A DNA stretch of 32,094 bases from Hyphococcus sp. (GTDB lineage Bacteria; Pseudomonadota; Alphaproteobacteria; Caulobacterales; Parvularculaceae): positions 1-32,094 of the forward strand of contig JAJFFZ010000029.1 in assembly GCA_021776395.1 (NCBI GenBank), written 5' to 3'. Of the stretch, positions 1-8,561 are shown one piece after another; position 1 is the first letter of the stretch, and the number at the start of each line of letters is the position of its first letter. The translations under genes and the position numbers were made by a program. The notes below the pieces were generated by a model. That model did not search any database. It was not told where the DNA came from and saw only the letters and a program-made list of their open reading frames with translations.

Positions 1-14
1 GTGGAGATTGTCGC

Positions 15-356
15 ATGGGTCTATCGTCATCATTGAACGCCGGGGTTATGGGGTTGTCCGTCAACGCCACCAAACTCGGCACTATATCTGAAAACATCGC
101 CAATTCCGATACGCCCGGTTTCAAAGCCAAAGATATCGAACCGTTCAGCGATGCGTTTGCGCGCGCGCAGCGAACCGGCGAAGTCGAGTTCCGGGTAGAG
201 CCCATCACCACGGGCGCCCCCTCGCCGAACGGCAACACTGTATCGCTGGAAGACCAGATGGCGCGCAGTTCCGGCGCGCTGCGCGATCATGAAACCGCCA
301 TGGCGGTTTATTCAAAAGCGATGACCATGCTGCGCACCAGCATCGGCCGGCGATAG
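15..356 (+). CDS. flgB: Flagellar basal-body rod protein FlgB
   Basis: FlgB is a proximal rod subunit of the flagellar basal body, exported through the flagellar type III apparatus and assembled in the periplasm. The 113-residue product carries the N-terminal rod signature around residues 24-40 (ISENIANSDTPGFKAKD), shared by FlgB/FlgC/FlgF/FlgG, and a C-terminal helix ending in a short SIGRR. The start at 15 is supported by GGAG at 3-6 with 8 bases of spacing, so the gene appears complete although it lies at the window edge. It is slightly shorter than typical FlgB (about 130 residues). It heads a tight operon: flgC begins 10 bases downstream behind its own AGGAGG. Identification rests on the motif plus gene order and is secure. 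Confidence 0.93.
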   Translation: MGLSSSLNAGVMGLSVNATKLGTISENIANSDTPGFKAKDIEPFSDAFARAQRTGEVEFRVEPITTGAPSPNGNTVSLEDQMARSSGALRDHETAMAVYSKAMTMLRTSIGRR

Positions 357-366
357 GAGGCGCGTC

Positions 367-759
367 ATGAACCCATTTGAAAAAATTTCAGCCCTCGCCG
401 TTTCAGGCATGCAAGCGCAAGCCCAACGCATGCAAGTCGTCAGCGAAAACATCGCCAATGTCGACACCCATGGCTATCAGCGCAAGCTGGTTACATTCAA
501 CACCGTCTATGACCGCGCGACCGGCGAAAGCCGGCTTGAAATCGGCCGGCAATATCTCGACCCCGCGCCGCGCGAGACCGTGTTTGACCCCTCCCATCCG
601 TTCGCCGATGAGAAGGGCTATGTGACGATGTCTAATGTCAGCGTCATGACCGAATTTGCCGATGCGCGCGAGGCGACAAGGTCCTATGACGCCGGCCTTC
701 AGGTGCTTAAACAGGCGCGGGAAATGTATACCTCGCTGCTCGATATTTTGAAACGATAG
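367..759 (+). CDS. flgC: Flagellar basal-body rod protein FlgC
   Basis: FlgC is the second proximal rod subunit, stacking with FlgB between the MS ring and the distal rod. The 130-residue protein has the rod-family N-terminal motif (VVSENIANVDTHGY, about residues 24-37) and the FlgC-type C-terminus (YDAGLQVLKQAREMYTSLL), normal in length for the family. A canonical TAGGAGG at 354-360 sits 6 bases before the ATG, and the first bases of that signal overlap the flgB stop region, so the two genes are probably translated together. It is followed after 10 bases by fliE. Nothing unusual is visible. Confidence 0.95.
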   Translation: MNPFEKISALAVSGMQAQAQRMQVVSENIANVDTHGYQRKLVTFNTVYDRATGESRLEIGRQYLDPAPRETVFDPSHPFADEKGYVTMSNVSVMTEFADAREATRSYDAGLQVLKQAREMYTSLLDILKR

Positions 760-769
760 GAGGCGGCCC

Positions 770-1090
770 ATGAAACTTGCCGCATTTCAGGCGACGCAAA
801 ACTATAATCTCGCCAAGACGGCGCTGACCGGCGCCGGCGCGGGGCCGATGGCGACAACGGCGCCGAACGCCAGCGACATAAAACAAAACCCCGCCTTTGA
901 AGCCGTTCACAACCTCGCCAAAACCGTCGCCCAGGGCGAGCAAGCCGGGCAAGCGTTGCTCACCGGCAACGCAGACCCACACTCGGTCGTGCAAGCCATG
1001 GCCGCGGCGGAACTGGCCGTCGAGACCGCCGTTACCGTGCGCAACAAAGTCGTTGAAGCCTATCAAGAATTAATCCGTATGCCGGTTTAA
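770..1090 (+). CDS. fliE: Flagellar hook-basal body complex protein FliE
   Basis: FliE joins the MS ring (FliF) to the FlgB rod and is needed for export of rod proteins. The product is 106 residues, the usual length, with the diagnostic FliE C-terminus (VRNKVVEAYQELIRMPV, last 17 residues) and a helical middle section with DPHSVVQAM-type sequence. The ATG is preceded by TAGGAGG at 758-764, the same spacing as in flgC. Its place directly after flgBC and before fliQ is the standard alphaproteobacterial arrangement. The call is secure. Confidence 0.95.
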   Translation: MKLAAFQATQNYNLAKTALTGAGAGPMATTAPNASDIKQNPAFEAVHNLAKTVAQGEQAGQALLTGNADPHSVVQAMAAAELAVETAVTVRNKVVEAYQELIRMPV

Positions 1091-1105
1091 CCCCGCAGGA
1101 CTGAC

Positions 1106-1372
1106 ATGAACGAAAGCGATATTGTCGCCCTCTTACAGGAATTTTTATGGGCCGGCCTGTGGATGGGCGCGCCGATGATCGGCGCCGCGCTGGTTGTCGG
1201 CATCGTTGTCGGCCTGTTTCAGGCGCTCACCTCAATACAGGAACTAACGCTGACATTTGCGCCCAAGCTCTTTGTCATGGTGTTGGTTTTCTGGATGTGC
1301 GCCGGATATATGGCGCGCATTCTGGTTCGGCTTTTTAACGACACGGTCTTGTCCGTGATCGCCGGCGTTTAG
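1106..1372 (+). CDS. fliQ: Flagellar export gate protein FliQ
   Basis: FliQ is a small inner-membrane component of the flagellar type III export gate, where it forms part of the helical FliP-FliQ-FliR assembly. The 88-residue protein has two hydrophobic helices (about residues 15-40 and 52-75) joined by the conserved loop ALTSIQELTLTFAPK, which is the family signature. It starts 15 bases after fliE and ends 22 bases before flhA. The gate partner fliP, often adjacent to fliQ, is not in this window; fliR is present downstream of flhA. Confidence 0.95.
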   Translation: MNESDIVALLQEFLWAGLWMGAPMIGAALVVGIVVGLFQALTSIQELTLTFAPKLFVMVLVFWMCAGYMARILVRLFNDTVLSVIAGV

Positions 1373-1394
1373 CCGCGCCCGGAAAGCACTCATT

Positions 1395-3479
1395 ATGGAC
1401 CGCGTCATAAATTTTAACATTCCGGGACAAGCAACTGTCCTTCTGGCGCTCGGCTTGATGTCGATCATTGTAATGATGGTCGTCCCGGTGCCGGCGGTGA
1501 TGGTCGATATCGGGCTGACGATGTCGTTTGCGCTGGCGATCCTGATTTTCACCATCACATTGTTTTCCGAACGCCCGCTCGACTTCTCAGCTTTCCCAAC
1601 AGTGCTTCTGGCGTCATTGATTTTGCGCTTGTCGCTTAACGTCTCTTCAACGAAGCTGATCATCAGCCAGGGCCACACCGGACCGGATGCGGCGGGCAGC
1701 GTCATCCATGGTTTTGCCATGTTTGTTATGGGCGGCAACATTTTGCTCGGTATGGTGGTGTTCGGCGTCCTGTTGATTGTCAACTTTCTGGTTATCACCA
1801 AAGGCGCCGGGCGCATGGCCGAGGTTGGCGCGCGTTTCGCGCTTGACGGCATGCCCGGCAAACAGCTGGCGATTGACAGCGATGTTGCGGCCGGCGCCAT
1901 CAGCCATGATGAGGCGAAAGAGCGCCGCCGGATTGAGCAGGATGAAACAACGTTTTTCGGCTCGCTAGACGGCGCGTCAAAGTTTGTCAAAGGCGACGCT
2001 ATCGCCGGGTTAATGATTACGCTTCTCAACCTTGTCGTCGGTCTCGGCATGGGCCTCAGCGTGCACGGGCTGTCGATGCAGGAAGCGGTATCGACTTATT
2101 CTATTCTCACCGTTGGCGACGGGCTGGTGACACAAATTCCGGCCGTAATTATTTCGATAGCGTCTGCGCTGCTCTTGTCCAAAGGCGGGGTGATTGGCTC
2201 CGCCGATAAAGCGATGGTAATGCAGCTCGGCACAAACCCGCTCGCGCTCGGCACCGTCGGCGTTATCCTGGCGGCGTTCGCGTTTCTGCCGGGGCTTCCG
2301 TTTATTCCATTTTTCGTTGGCGCATCAGTATTTCTCGTCTGCGCTTTCCGGGTCTATCAAAGCCAGGAAAAAGCTAAAGCGGCCGAGCAAATAACACCGG
2401 AGACAAAGCCGGTCGATAAACAAAAACCGCTTGGCGATCTGCTCGATGTCGATGAAATCCATTTGGAGTTTGCCGGCGATCTCATTCCGCTAGCGCTCGA
2501 CAATGTTCACGGGCTGGAGCCGCGCATTGTCAAAATCCGCCACTATATCGCCAGCGAATTCGGCTTCATCATCTCGCCGATCCGGCTGACCGACAACCTC
2601 AATCTGGAGCCCAACGAATATCTGATAAAAGTCCAGGGCGTCACCGCTGCAAAAGGCATGTTATATTCCGACCGTGTCCTGGTGATCGCCGACGACATCG
2701 ACGCGCTGCCTTTTCCCGGCAAGAATACGCAAGAGCCGGTCTATCATGCGCCGGCGCGATGGATTGAAAAATCCGAACGCGATAATGCCCAGGCGATGGG
2801 GCTGGCGGTGGTCGATCCGGCCGAGGTTATCTCCACGCATCTTCTAGAAACCATCAAACAGAATTTTGCGCGGCTCGCGACCCGCCGGTCGATGCGCCGG
2901 ATGTTTGATGAGTTTTCAAAAACCACCGACGCCGACCGCGCCGCCGCCAATCGCCAGCTAATCGACGAATTCGTGCCGGATAAAATCCCGGTTGAGTTCG
3001 TCCAATCGGTCATTCGCCTGTTGCTCGACGAAATGGTGCCGGTGAAAAATCTGCCAATTGTTTTGGAGGCGATTGCCGACGGGCGCGCAATGTTTGCCAG
3101 CCCGGAGGACGTCAACGAATATGTTCGCCAACGCATATCCCGGCAGTTTGTCTCGAAAATCCAGGACAGCGAAGGAAACCTGCCTTTGATTCAGATTAGT
3201 TCTGACTGGGAAGACATATTCACCGAGCATGAAACTGTCAGCGAGACCAACCATGTCGATATTTCGCTGCCGCCGGAGGAATTCAACCGTTTTGCTCAGT
3301 CTGTCCTTGCACAGATTAACAAAGCCGCCCAGCAGAGCATTTTCCCCGCCGTCGTCACCTCCGCCAAACGGCGCAGATTTATCCGCACGGTCCTGCATGC
3401 CAAAAAAATTCGCAATCCCGTCATCTCTTATGAGGAGATTGACCCGACCGTTAAGCCAACGCTTATCGGCGTTGCATAA
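1395..3479 (+). CDS. flhA: Flagellar biosynthesis protein FlhA
   Basis: FlhA is the largest export-gate protein: its membrane domain takes part in proton-driven export, and its cytoplasmic domain forms a nonameric ring that docks chaperone-substrate complexes. The 694-residue length is typical. The N-terminal half (to about 320) holds several membrane helices and the conserved stretch SLDGASKFVKGDAIAG (about 190-205). The C-terminal half carries the soluble domain, with LATRRSMRRMFDEFSK-type sequence and a usual end (RNPVISYEEI). It begins 22 bases after fliQ and ends 5 bases before fliR. No frameshift or missing segment is evident. Confidence 0.97.
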   Translation: MDRVINFNIPGQATVLLALGLMSIIVMMVVPVPAVMVDIGLTMSFALAILIFTITLFSERPLDFSAFPTVLLASLILRLSLNVSSTKLIISQGHTGPDAAGSVIHGFAMFVMGGNILLGMVVFGVLLIVNFLVITKGAGRMAEVGARFALDGMPGKQLAIDSDVAAGAISHDEAKERRRIEQDETTFFGSLDGASKFVKGDAIAGLMITLLNLVVGLGMGLSVHGLSMQEAVSTYSILTVGDGLVTQIPAVIISIASALLLSKGGVIGSADKAMVMQLGTNPLALGTVGVILAAFAFLPGLPFIPFFVGASVFLVCAFRVYQSQEKAKAAEQITPETKPVDKQKPLGDLLDVDEIHLEFAGDLIPLALDNVHGLEPRIVKIRHYIASEFGFIISPIRLTDNLNLEPNEYLIKVQGVTAAKGMLYSDRVLVIADDIDALPFPGKNTQEPVYHAPARWIEKSERDNAQAMGLAVVDPAEVISTHLLETIKQNFARLATRRSMRRMFDEFSKTTDADRAAANRQLIDEFVPDKIPVEFVQSVIRLLLDEMVPVKNLPIVLEAIADGRAMFASPEDVNEYVRQRISRQFVSKIQDSEGNLPLIQISSDWEDIFTEHETVSETNHVDISLPPEEFNRFAQSVLAQINKAAQQSIFPAVVTSAKRRRFIRTVLHAKKIRNPVISYEEIDPTVKPTLIGVA

Positions 3480-3484
3480 CCGCC

Positions 3485-4276
3485 ATGATGGGGCTTGAAT
3501 ATTTTGCGCCCGTGTTCGAGGACGCCGCGCCAACGATATTCGCCCTTGGCGCCATCTTCATGCGCATCTCGGCGATCGCATTTTTCGCCCCCGGCATTGG
3601 CGAGCGCGCCATACCGGTGCGCGTGCGCCTCACAGTCGCGATTGCCTTCACCATTGTTCTGGCGCCCATGGTCTATGACGATGCGCGCGCCGCAGAGATC
3701 GCAACGCTCGCCGATATCGTGGAAATTTATGCCGCCGAAGCGCTGGTCGGTCTGCTGATCGGCTTCGCGCTGCGGATATTGGTGTTTGTCCTGCAAATCG
3801 CCGGCGCGATGATCGCCCAGCATTTGTCGCTTTCCCAACTATTCGGTCCCAACATTGGCTTCGATTCCGAATCTCCTTTCACAGCCATCCTGGTGATGGC
3901 TGGCGTCACCCTCGCGGTTAGCGCCGGCGCGCATTTCCATCTCGCCCGCGCGCTTGGCGAGGCTTATGAAATATTTCCGTTCGGGGTTTTTCCGGGCGCC
4001 AGCGATACCGCAGAGTGGACAACGCATCGCGTCGCAGCGGCGCTTACAAAATCGATCACCCTCGCCTCGCCGTTTATCGTGCTTGGCTTTGTCTACACAA
4101 TGGCGCTCGCCGCCGCGAACCGCGCCATGCCGCAATTGATGGCCGCCTTCATCGGCGCGCCGGCGATTACGTTGGCTGGCTTTGCGTTGTTTGCGGTTGC
4201 CGCTCCGGTTATTCTTTACGACTGGCTCGCCGGCTTTGAGCGGGTATTGCTGGATTTCCTTGCGGGGGCCTTATGA
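3485..4276 (+). CDS. fliR: Flagellar biosynthesis protein FliR
   Basis: FliR is an inner-membrane subunit of the flagellar export gate, assembling with FliP and FliQ into the channel. The 263-residue protein has about six hydrophobic segments and the conserved early region FMRISAIAFFAPGIGERAIPVRVR (residues about 22-45; shown only as a landmark). The start could be either of two adjacent ATG codons at 3485 and 3488, and no strong ribosome site is visible before them, so translation may depend on flhA five bases upstream. Its 3' end overlaps flhB by four bases (ATGA), a sign of translational coupling. Confidence 0.94.
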   Translation: MMGLEYFAPVFEDAAPTIFALGAIFMRISAIAFFAPGIGERAIPVRVRLTVAIAFTIVLAPMVYDDARAAEIATLADIVEIYAAEALVGLLIGFALRILVFVLQIAGAMIAQHLSLSQLFGPNIGFDSESPFTAILVMAGVTLAVSAGAHFHLARALGEAYEIFPFGVFPGASDTAEWTTHRVAAALTKSITLASPFIVLGFVYTMALAAANRAMPQLMAAFIGAPAITLAGFALFAVAAPVILYDWLAGFERVLLDFLAGAL

Positions 4277-5358
4277 GCGACGGCGACAAAGACGACGGCC
4301 AGGAAAAGTCACAAGACGCCAGTCCCGCGCGGATGGATAAGGCGCGACGAGAAGGCGATGTCTCGCAGTCAAAAGAACTTAACGCCGCCGCCAGCTATAT
4401 CGGACTTTATCTCGCCATCATCTTTGCTGGCGGCGCTATTGCCGGGCTGGCGAGCGTGTTATCGACTTTGCTGGAACATCCGGAAACAATTACAGAGCAA
4501 GCTCTTACCGCAACCGACGGTGTCTTTATCCAATCGTTATGGACTGAAACAATGAACGCCGTGTCGTTGTTTTTCTTTCTACCGGCATTGGCCTCGTTCT
4601 TGGCGTTAGTCGCACAACGCGCCATCACCTTTGCGCCATCAAAAATAAACCCAAAATTTTCCCGGCTTTCATTAACGGCAAACGCCAAGAAAAAGTATGG
4701 ACCCCAGGGGCTCTCCGAATTTGCAAAGAGCAGCACAAAGCTGCTTGTAATCTTTACACTGTTCGGCGCTTTCTTCATGCAACGCTTCTCGAGCTTGCCG
4801 GCGGATGTGTTGTCGCCAGCAACGGCTTTGCCCGGGCGCTTGCTGGAGGAGGTGACGCTGTTTGCCGGCATAGTGGTTGTATTTTCCGTAGGCCTTGCGG
4901 CGATAGACCTTCCCTGGAGCCAGCATCAGCATGCAAAGCGCCTGCGCATGACCCATGAGGATGCAAAAAAAGAGAGCAAAGAAAACGACGGCGATCCGAC
5001 CATGAAACAAAACCGCCGCGAACGCGCGCAAGCCATCAGCCAGAATAAAATGTTGCATGATGTGCCGAACGCCAATGTGGTTATTGTCAACCCGACGCAT
5101 TATGCGGTGGCGCTGGCGTGGGATCGCGAGGCCGGCGCGGCGCCAATTTGCATCGCCAAGGGCGCAGATGAATTGGCCGCGCGCATTCGCGAAATCGCCG
5201 CCGTTTCCGGCGTTCCAATCCAGTCTGACCCGCCTTCAGCCAGAGCGATTTTCGCAAGCGTCGATGTCGGCGAAGAAATCCAGCGCGACCACTACGCCGC
5301 CGTCGCCGCAGCCATTCATTTCGCAGACAGAATTCGTGAGAAAGCGAAGTTCAGATAG
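4273..5358 (+). CDS. flhB: Flagellar export switch protein FlhB
   Basis: FlhB controls the export gate's switch from rod/hook to filament substrates. The 361-residue protein has an N-terminal cytosolic basic segment, four membrane helices (about 35-215), and a soluble C-terminal domain. The autocleavage motif NPTH is at residues 273-276 within VVIVNPTHYAVAL; cleavage between Asn and Pro is the known switch. Helices before it are rich in charged residues, as in the family. The gene overlaps fliR by four bases and ends the flagellar block; the next gene runs in the opposite direction and ends 5 bases away. There is no obvious hairpin terminator between them. Confidence 0.96.
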   Translation: MSDGDKDDGQEKSQDASPARMDKARREGDVSQSKELNAAASYIGLYLAIIFAGGAIAGLASVLSTLLEHPETITEQALTATDGVFIQSLWTETMNAVSLFFFLPALASFLALVAQRAITFAPSKINPKFSRLSLTANAKKKYGPQGLSEFAKSSTKLLVIFTLFGAFFMQRFSSLPADVLSPATALPGRLLEEVTLFAGIVVVFSVGLAAIDLPWSQHQHAKRLRMTHEDAKKESKENDGDPTMKQNRRERAQAISQNKMLHDVPNANVVIVNPTHYAVALAWDREAGAAPICIAKGADELAARIREIAAVSGVPIQSDPPSARAIFASVDVGEEIQRDHYAAVAAAIHFADRIREKAKFR

Positions 5359-5363
5359 TGCGC

Positions 5364-6488
5364 CTATAACAACAGCTCCGCCAGTTTTTTCCGGTGATAG
5401 GCCGCATCGCCAAATTGTGCGGCGTGCCACATGGCGCGGCGACGGTAGAGCTGCGCGTCGCAATCATAAGTAAAACCGAAAGCGCCATGGAACTGTATCG
5501 ACCGGTCAGCGGCGTAAGATAGTGCTTTGTCAGCTTCCGCCTTCGCCATCCGCGTTGCAATCTCGCCAGTCCCCTGTTCGTTAAAACAATGCGCGGCGCT
5601 ATAAAGGTGCGAGCGGGCCTGCTCATAGCCGACAAAGGCGTTGACCGTCGGGTGCTTCAACGCCTGATAGGAGCCGATGAGCTTGCCAAATTGTTTGCGC
5701 GTGGTGAGGTAGTCGATGGTGTAATCGATTACCGCCTGCGTTGCACCGATCATTTCCGCGGCGGCGAGAAGATTGGCGGCGAGATGGATATGGCTGAGCG
5801 CCGCGCGCGCCTTATGCGGATCGAACAGAGCGCTCGCATCCAACCGAATACCATCCAGCGTCAGCGCGTAAGAGCGTTTGGTTTCGTCGATAATCACCTC
5901 GCGGCGCAACGCACCTTCCGACAGCTGCGTGCGCTCAACCAGAACCAGCGCCGGTTGGTTATCGAGGCGAACAGAGACAAGTATCCACTGCGCCGACGCT
6001 GCATCGCATACGAACAGCTTCTTGCCGGAAAGCACGATGTCATCGCCATCCTTTTCCGCGCGGGCGCTAATCTGAGACAGGTCCCAGTCGCCACTGTCTT
6101 CGGTGAGCGCCAGCGTTGCAATCGCGCCCTCGACAATCTTCGGCAACAGACTTTGCTTTTGCTCTTGCGTCCCGCCAGCCAACACCGCCTGCGCCGCCAA
6201 TGTCGTTGACAGAAACGGGCTCGCCAGCATGAAGCGGCCGATTTGCTCCATCACCGGCGTCGCCTCGCCAAGGCTGAGGCCGACGCCGCCATATTCTTCC
6301 GGAATGGCTATCCCCAGCCAGCCCAGCGCAATAATTTCCTTCCAGATCTCGGGATCGTAGCCGGTCTCGCTCTCAATCAGCTTACGGACTTTCTCCATTG
6401 GCGACTTGTCGCGGCAAAAATTTGTCGCGACCTCCAAAAGGTCCGCCTGTTCCTCGCTAAAGCCTAAACGGCCAAGATTTTCCATCAC
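5364..6488 (-). CDS. Acyl-CoA dehydrogenase family protein, probable partner subunit
   Basis: Acyl-CoA dehydrogenases oxidise acyl-CoA to 2-enoyl-CoA with FAD. This 374-residue protein has the family N-terminal helical domain (IPEEYGGVGLSLGE, about 63-76), the middle beta domain and a C-terminal four-helix domain (TRKQFGKLIGSYQALKH and HGAFGFTYDCDAQLYRRR). Aligned by eye, neither usual catalytic glutamate position holds Glu: the isovaleryl-type site falls in HIHLAANLLAAAEM and the C-terminal site in WHAAQFGDAAYH. It therefore looks like the partner half of a two-gene heteromeric dehydrogenase with the upstream gene at 6506-7714, 17 bases away. The start is GTG at 6488 or ATG at 6485; a GGA lies 7 bases before the ATG. 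The substrate is unknown. Confidence 0.88.
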   Translation of the reverse strand: MMENLGRLGFSEEQADLLEVATNFCRDKSPMEKVRKLIESETGYDPEIWKEIIALGWLGIAIPEEYGGVGLSLGEATPVMEQIGRFMLASPFLSTTLAAQAVLAGGTQEQKQSLLPKIVEGAIATLALTEDSGDWDLSQISARAEKDGDDIVLSGKKLFVCDAASAQWILVSVRLDNQPALVLVERTQLSEGALRREVIIDETKRSYALTLDGIRLDASALFDPHKARAALSHIHLAANLLAAAEMIGATQAVIDYTIDYLTTRKQFGKLIGSYQALKHPTVNAFVGYEQARSHLYSAAHCFNEQGTGEIATRMAKAEADKALSYAADRSIQFHGAFGFTYDCDAQLYRRRAMWHAAQFGDAAYHRKKLAELLL

Positions 6489-6505
6489 CTGTTCCGAACG
6501 GTTTA

Positions 6506-7714
6506 TTATTTCTTAGGAAGCCCAAGCACGTGCTCGCCAATAATATTGCGTTGAATTTCGGACGTACCGCCGCCAATGGTCGCTGAAAATGCATTCAAGT
6601 AACCGCGCGTCCACAATCCATCATCGACTGCGCTTTCATCGCCAACATAATAGCCGCCCTTGGCGCCCAGAAGCGTCATCGCAAATTCATTGAGCCGGCG
6701 GGCGAACTCCGTCCACATCAGCTTGCCTGACAGCGACAACGCCATCGGCCGGTCGGTAGTGAGCGGGACGATGCGGCCGCGCTCCTGGCAGAGTTTCAGG
6801 CCTTGCGCTTCAATTAGAAACTCGACCAGCCGGTCGCGCATCACCGGATCGTCCATCACCGGCGCGCCGTCGCGTTGGGCTTTTTTGGCAAGTTCCAAAA
6901 TTGAAAACGCATCGAGCGGCGTGATGACATAACCACCCGCCTGACCGCCCCTGGCGCCGCGCTCATATTCGAGCGTACGCATGGCGATTAGCCACCCTTG
7001 CCCTTCCTCGCCCATCAGAGACTCTGCGGGAATGCGCGCATCGGTGAAGAAGGTTTGCGTAAACCCGAACTCGCCCGTCAGTTTGCGGATCGGCGTCGTT
7101 TCAATCCCTGCCGCATCCATAGGCGCCAGGAAGAAACTGAGCCCGGCATATTTGTTGGGCGCGTCAAAATTCGTGCGCGCCAGCAATATCATATGCTTTG
7201 CATAACTGCCATGGGTGGTCCAGATTTTTGAACCGTTCAATACGTACTCATCGCCATCGCGCACCGCGCGCAATTGCGCATTGCCGAGATCGGAGCCGTT
7301 TTCAGGTTCGGAAAACCCCTGACACCAGATATCTTCCGCAGACAGAATGCGTTGAATGTACTTTTGCTTCTGTTCTTCGCCGCCCATATCGAGCAATAAC
7401 GGCCCGGTCCAGTTGAGCCCGATAGCGTTCAGCATAATCGGCGCATGACGCCGCCGCATCGCTTCGGTCGCCGCCTTCTGAAATGCCGGGTCAAGCCCGC
7501 CGCCGCCATATTGCTTTGGCCAGGCGGCGCCAAGATATCCCGCCTCCCAGACTTTGTGTTGCCAGTCGCGCAGGAAATTAAACTGCTGGTCTGTGCCGAC
7601 TTCCATAAAAGTGAGCGGCAACATAAAACCGGGATCGGCGGGAACATTGTCCCGGAACCAGGCGTCCGCGCCCTGGCTAAATTCCTTGAGCTGTTTTACG
7701 TCCACAACCGTCAT
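6506..7714 (-). CDS. Acyl-CoA dehydrogenase, probable catalytic subunit
   Basis: This 402-residue FAD-dependent acyl-CoA dehydrogenase has the full family layout: AAWPKQYGGGGLDPAF in the N-terminal domain, WCQGFSEPENGSDL (FAD-contact strand region), NGSKIWTTHG in the beta domain, and the C-terminal GGGTSEIQRNIIGEHVLGLPK. The medium-chain-type catalytic position just before TSEIQ is Gly, but Glu251 in LEYERGARGGQ lies where isovaleryl-CoA dehydrogenase carries its catalytic base (alignment by eye). That would fit branched or isoprenoid acyl-CoAs. It is second in the leftward tetR operon, starting 9 bases after the tetR stop, and is followed 17 bases later by a second dehydrogenase. An exact AtuD/AtuG/LiuA assignment is not possible from sequence alone. 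Confidence 0.92.
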   Translation of the reverse strand: MTVVDVKQLKEFSQGADAWFRDNVPADPGFMLPLTFMEVGTDQQFNFLRDWQHKVWEAGYLGAAWPKQYGGGGLDPAFQKAATEAMRRRHAPIMLNAIGLNWTGPLLLDMGGEEQKQKYIQRILSAEDIWCQGFSEPENGSDLGNAQLRAVRDGDEYVLNGSKIWTTHGSYAKHMILLARTNFDAPNKYAGLSFFLAPMDAAGIETTPIRKLTGEFGFTQTFFTDARIPAESLMGEEGQGWLIAMRTLEYERGARGGQAGGYVITPLDAFSILELAKKAQRDGAPVMDDPVMRDRLVEFLIEAQGLKLCQERGRIVPLTTDRPMALSLSGKLMWTEFARRLNEFAMTLLGAKGGYYVGDESAVDDGLWTRGYLNAFSATIGGGTSEIQRNIIGEHVLGLPKK

Positions 7715-7723
7715 ATCATGTGC

Positions 7724-8500
7724 TCACATTTTCACCGTCGAAAGACGTTCAAGGCGCGAGGCGGCGGCGTCAACCCGGTCCACTGCCTTTACCAACGCAT
7801 GGCCGGAGATCGGTTCAACCCGTGCGCCTGCGCCGCCCATCAGGAGCTTCACCAGTTCAGCGACAACGGCGGAAATATCTTTTTTGCTGGAGCGCTTTTT
7901 CATCAACAGTGTCCGCATCGAATATTCCAGACTACCGAAAAAAATGTCACGCTTGATCCATTGCGCGGCGCTATCCTCAATCTCGCCGCGCCAGGCGCCA
8001 TCACGCATCACGCCGTCAAACACCGCGACATATTCCCGGTTCATCTTATAGATATCACTGCCCTCATAGGCTTGCGTATTGCGCACATCGCTGGCGATAA
8101 GCTCAAGCAGGCGGCGCTCGCCGATGATGCTTTCAAGATGGTGGCGCGCCAAAAACTCAAGCCTTTGTCTGGTCGTCGCACATTTGGCGACGCCCGTCTT
8201 CGCCGTCTCGGTGAGGCGCTTATAAAACACCGCCAGCACAGCACGCGCCAGCGCATCTTTGTTGTTGAAATAAAGATAGAGCGTTCCCTCCGCGACGCCA
8301 GCCTTGCGGGCAATCTCAGCCATTGTGGTTTTCGCAAAGCCGCGCGTCGTCAGGCTCTTATGGGCAGCGGCGATAATCGCATCTTCCTTCGACTGAACCC
8401 GCTCACGCCGGGTCGCGACCGGTGAGGGTTTGCGCGCGCGCGCCTTGGCGGGTTGCACGTTTTTTCCTGCCGGCGCGGTTCGTTTCATGGCCCGTTTCAT
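7724..8500 (-). CDS. TetR/AcrR family transcriptional regulator
   Basis: This 258-residue regulator has a basic, Ala/Lys/Arg-rich N-terminal extension (about residues 1-38) followed by a TetR helix-turn-helix (IIAAAHKSLTTRGF, TTMAEIARKAGVAEGTLYLYF, about 42-80). The remaining helices form a ligand-binding domain that I cannot assign to an inducer. It is the first gene of a leftward operon with two acyl-CoA dehydrogenases, and diverges from the atuA-carboxylase operon. A palindrome at 8550-8580 in the shared upstream region is its probable site. By analogy with TetR regulators of acyl-CoA catabolism it likely represses both operons until an acyl-CoA intermediate appears; this is inference. The start could also be the in-frame ATG at 8488. 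Confidence 0.92.
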   Translation of the reverse strand: MKRAMKRTAPAGKNVQPAKARARKPSPVATRRERVQSKEDAIIAAAHKSLTTRGFAKTTMAEIARKAGVAEGTLYLYFNNKDALARAVLAVFYKRLTETAKTGVAKCATTRQRLEFLARHHLESIIGERRLLELIASDVRNTQAYEGSDIYKMNREYVAVFDGVMRDGAWRGEIEDSAAQWIKRDIFFGSLEYSMRTLLMKKRSSKKDISAVVAELVKLLMGGAGARVEPISGHALVKAVDRVDAAASRLERLSTVKM

Positions 8501-8533
8501 CGCATTCGCCGGGTCCTGGCGTTCCCGACTGCA

Positions 8534-8561
8534 TTGACTTTTAACGACTGAGTGATATTCA
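8534..8561 (+). promoter_or_regulatory. Possible sigma-70 promoter of the atuA-carboxylase operon
   Basis: TTGACT at 8534-8539 is followed after 16 bases by TATTCA at 8556-8561, a reasonable housekeeping promoter for an alphaproteobacterium. The -10 element falls inside the palindrome at 8550-8580, so a bound repressor would block polymerase. The match is modest and the start site is unproven. Confidence 0.4.

Noticed and set aside
15-356. flgB as a gene truncated by the window edge
   Set aside because: The protein is short, but GGAG at 3-6 with normal spacing supports the ATG at 15, so a complete gene is more likely.
1244-2050. A 268-codon leftward open frame
   Set aside because: It lies within flhA and fliQ on the other strand, where flhA motifs are unmistakable. 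Its composition is typical of an antisense shadow.
7445-8425. A 326-codon rightward open frame
   Set aside because: It lies opposite the dehydrogenase and tetR genes, is rich in Arg, His and Ala in shadow-like fashion, and matches no family. The leftward genes have clear motifs.
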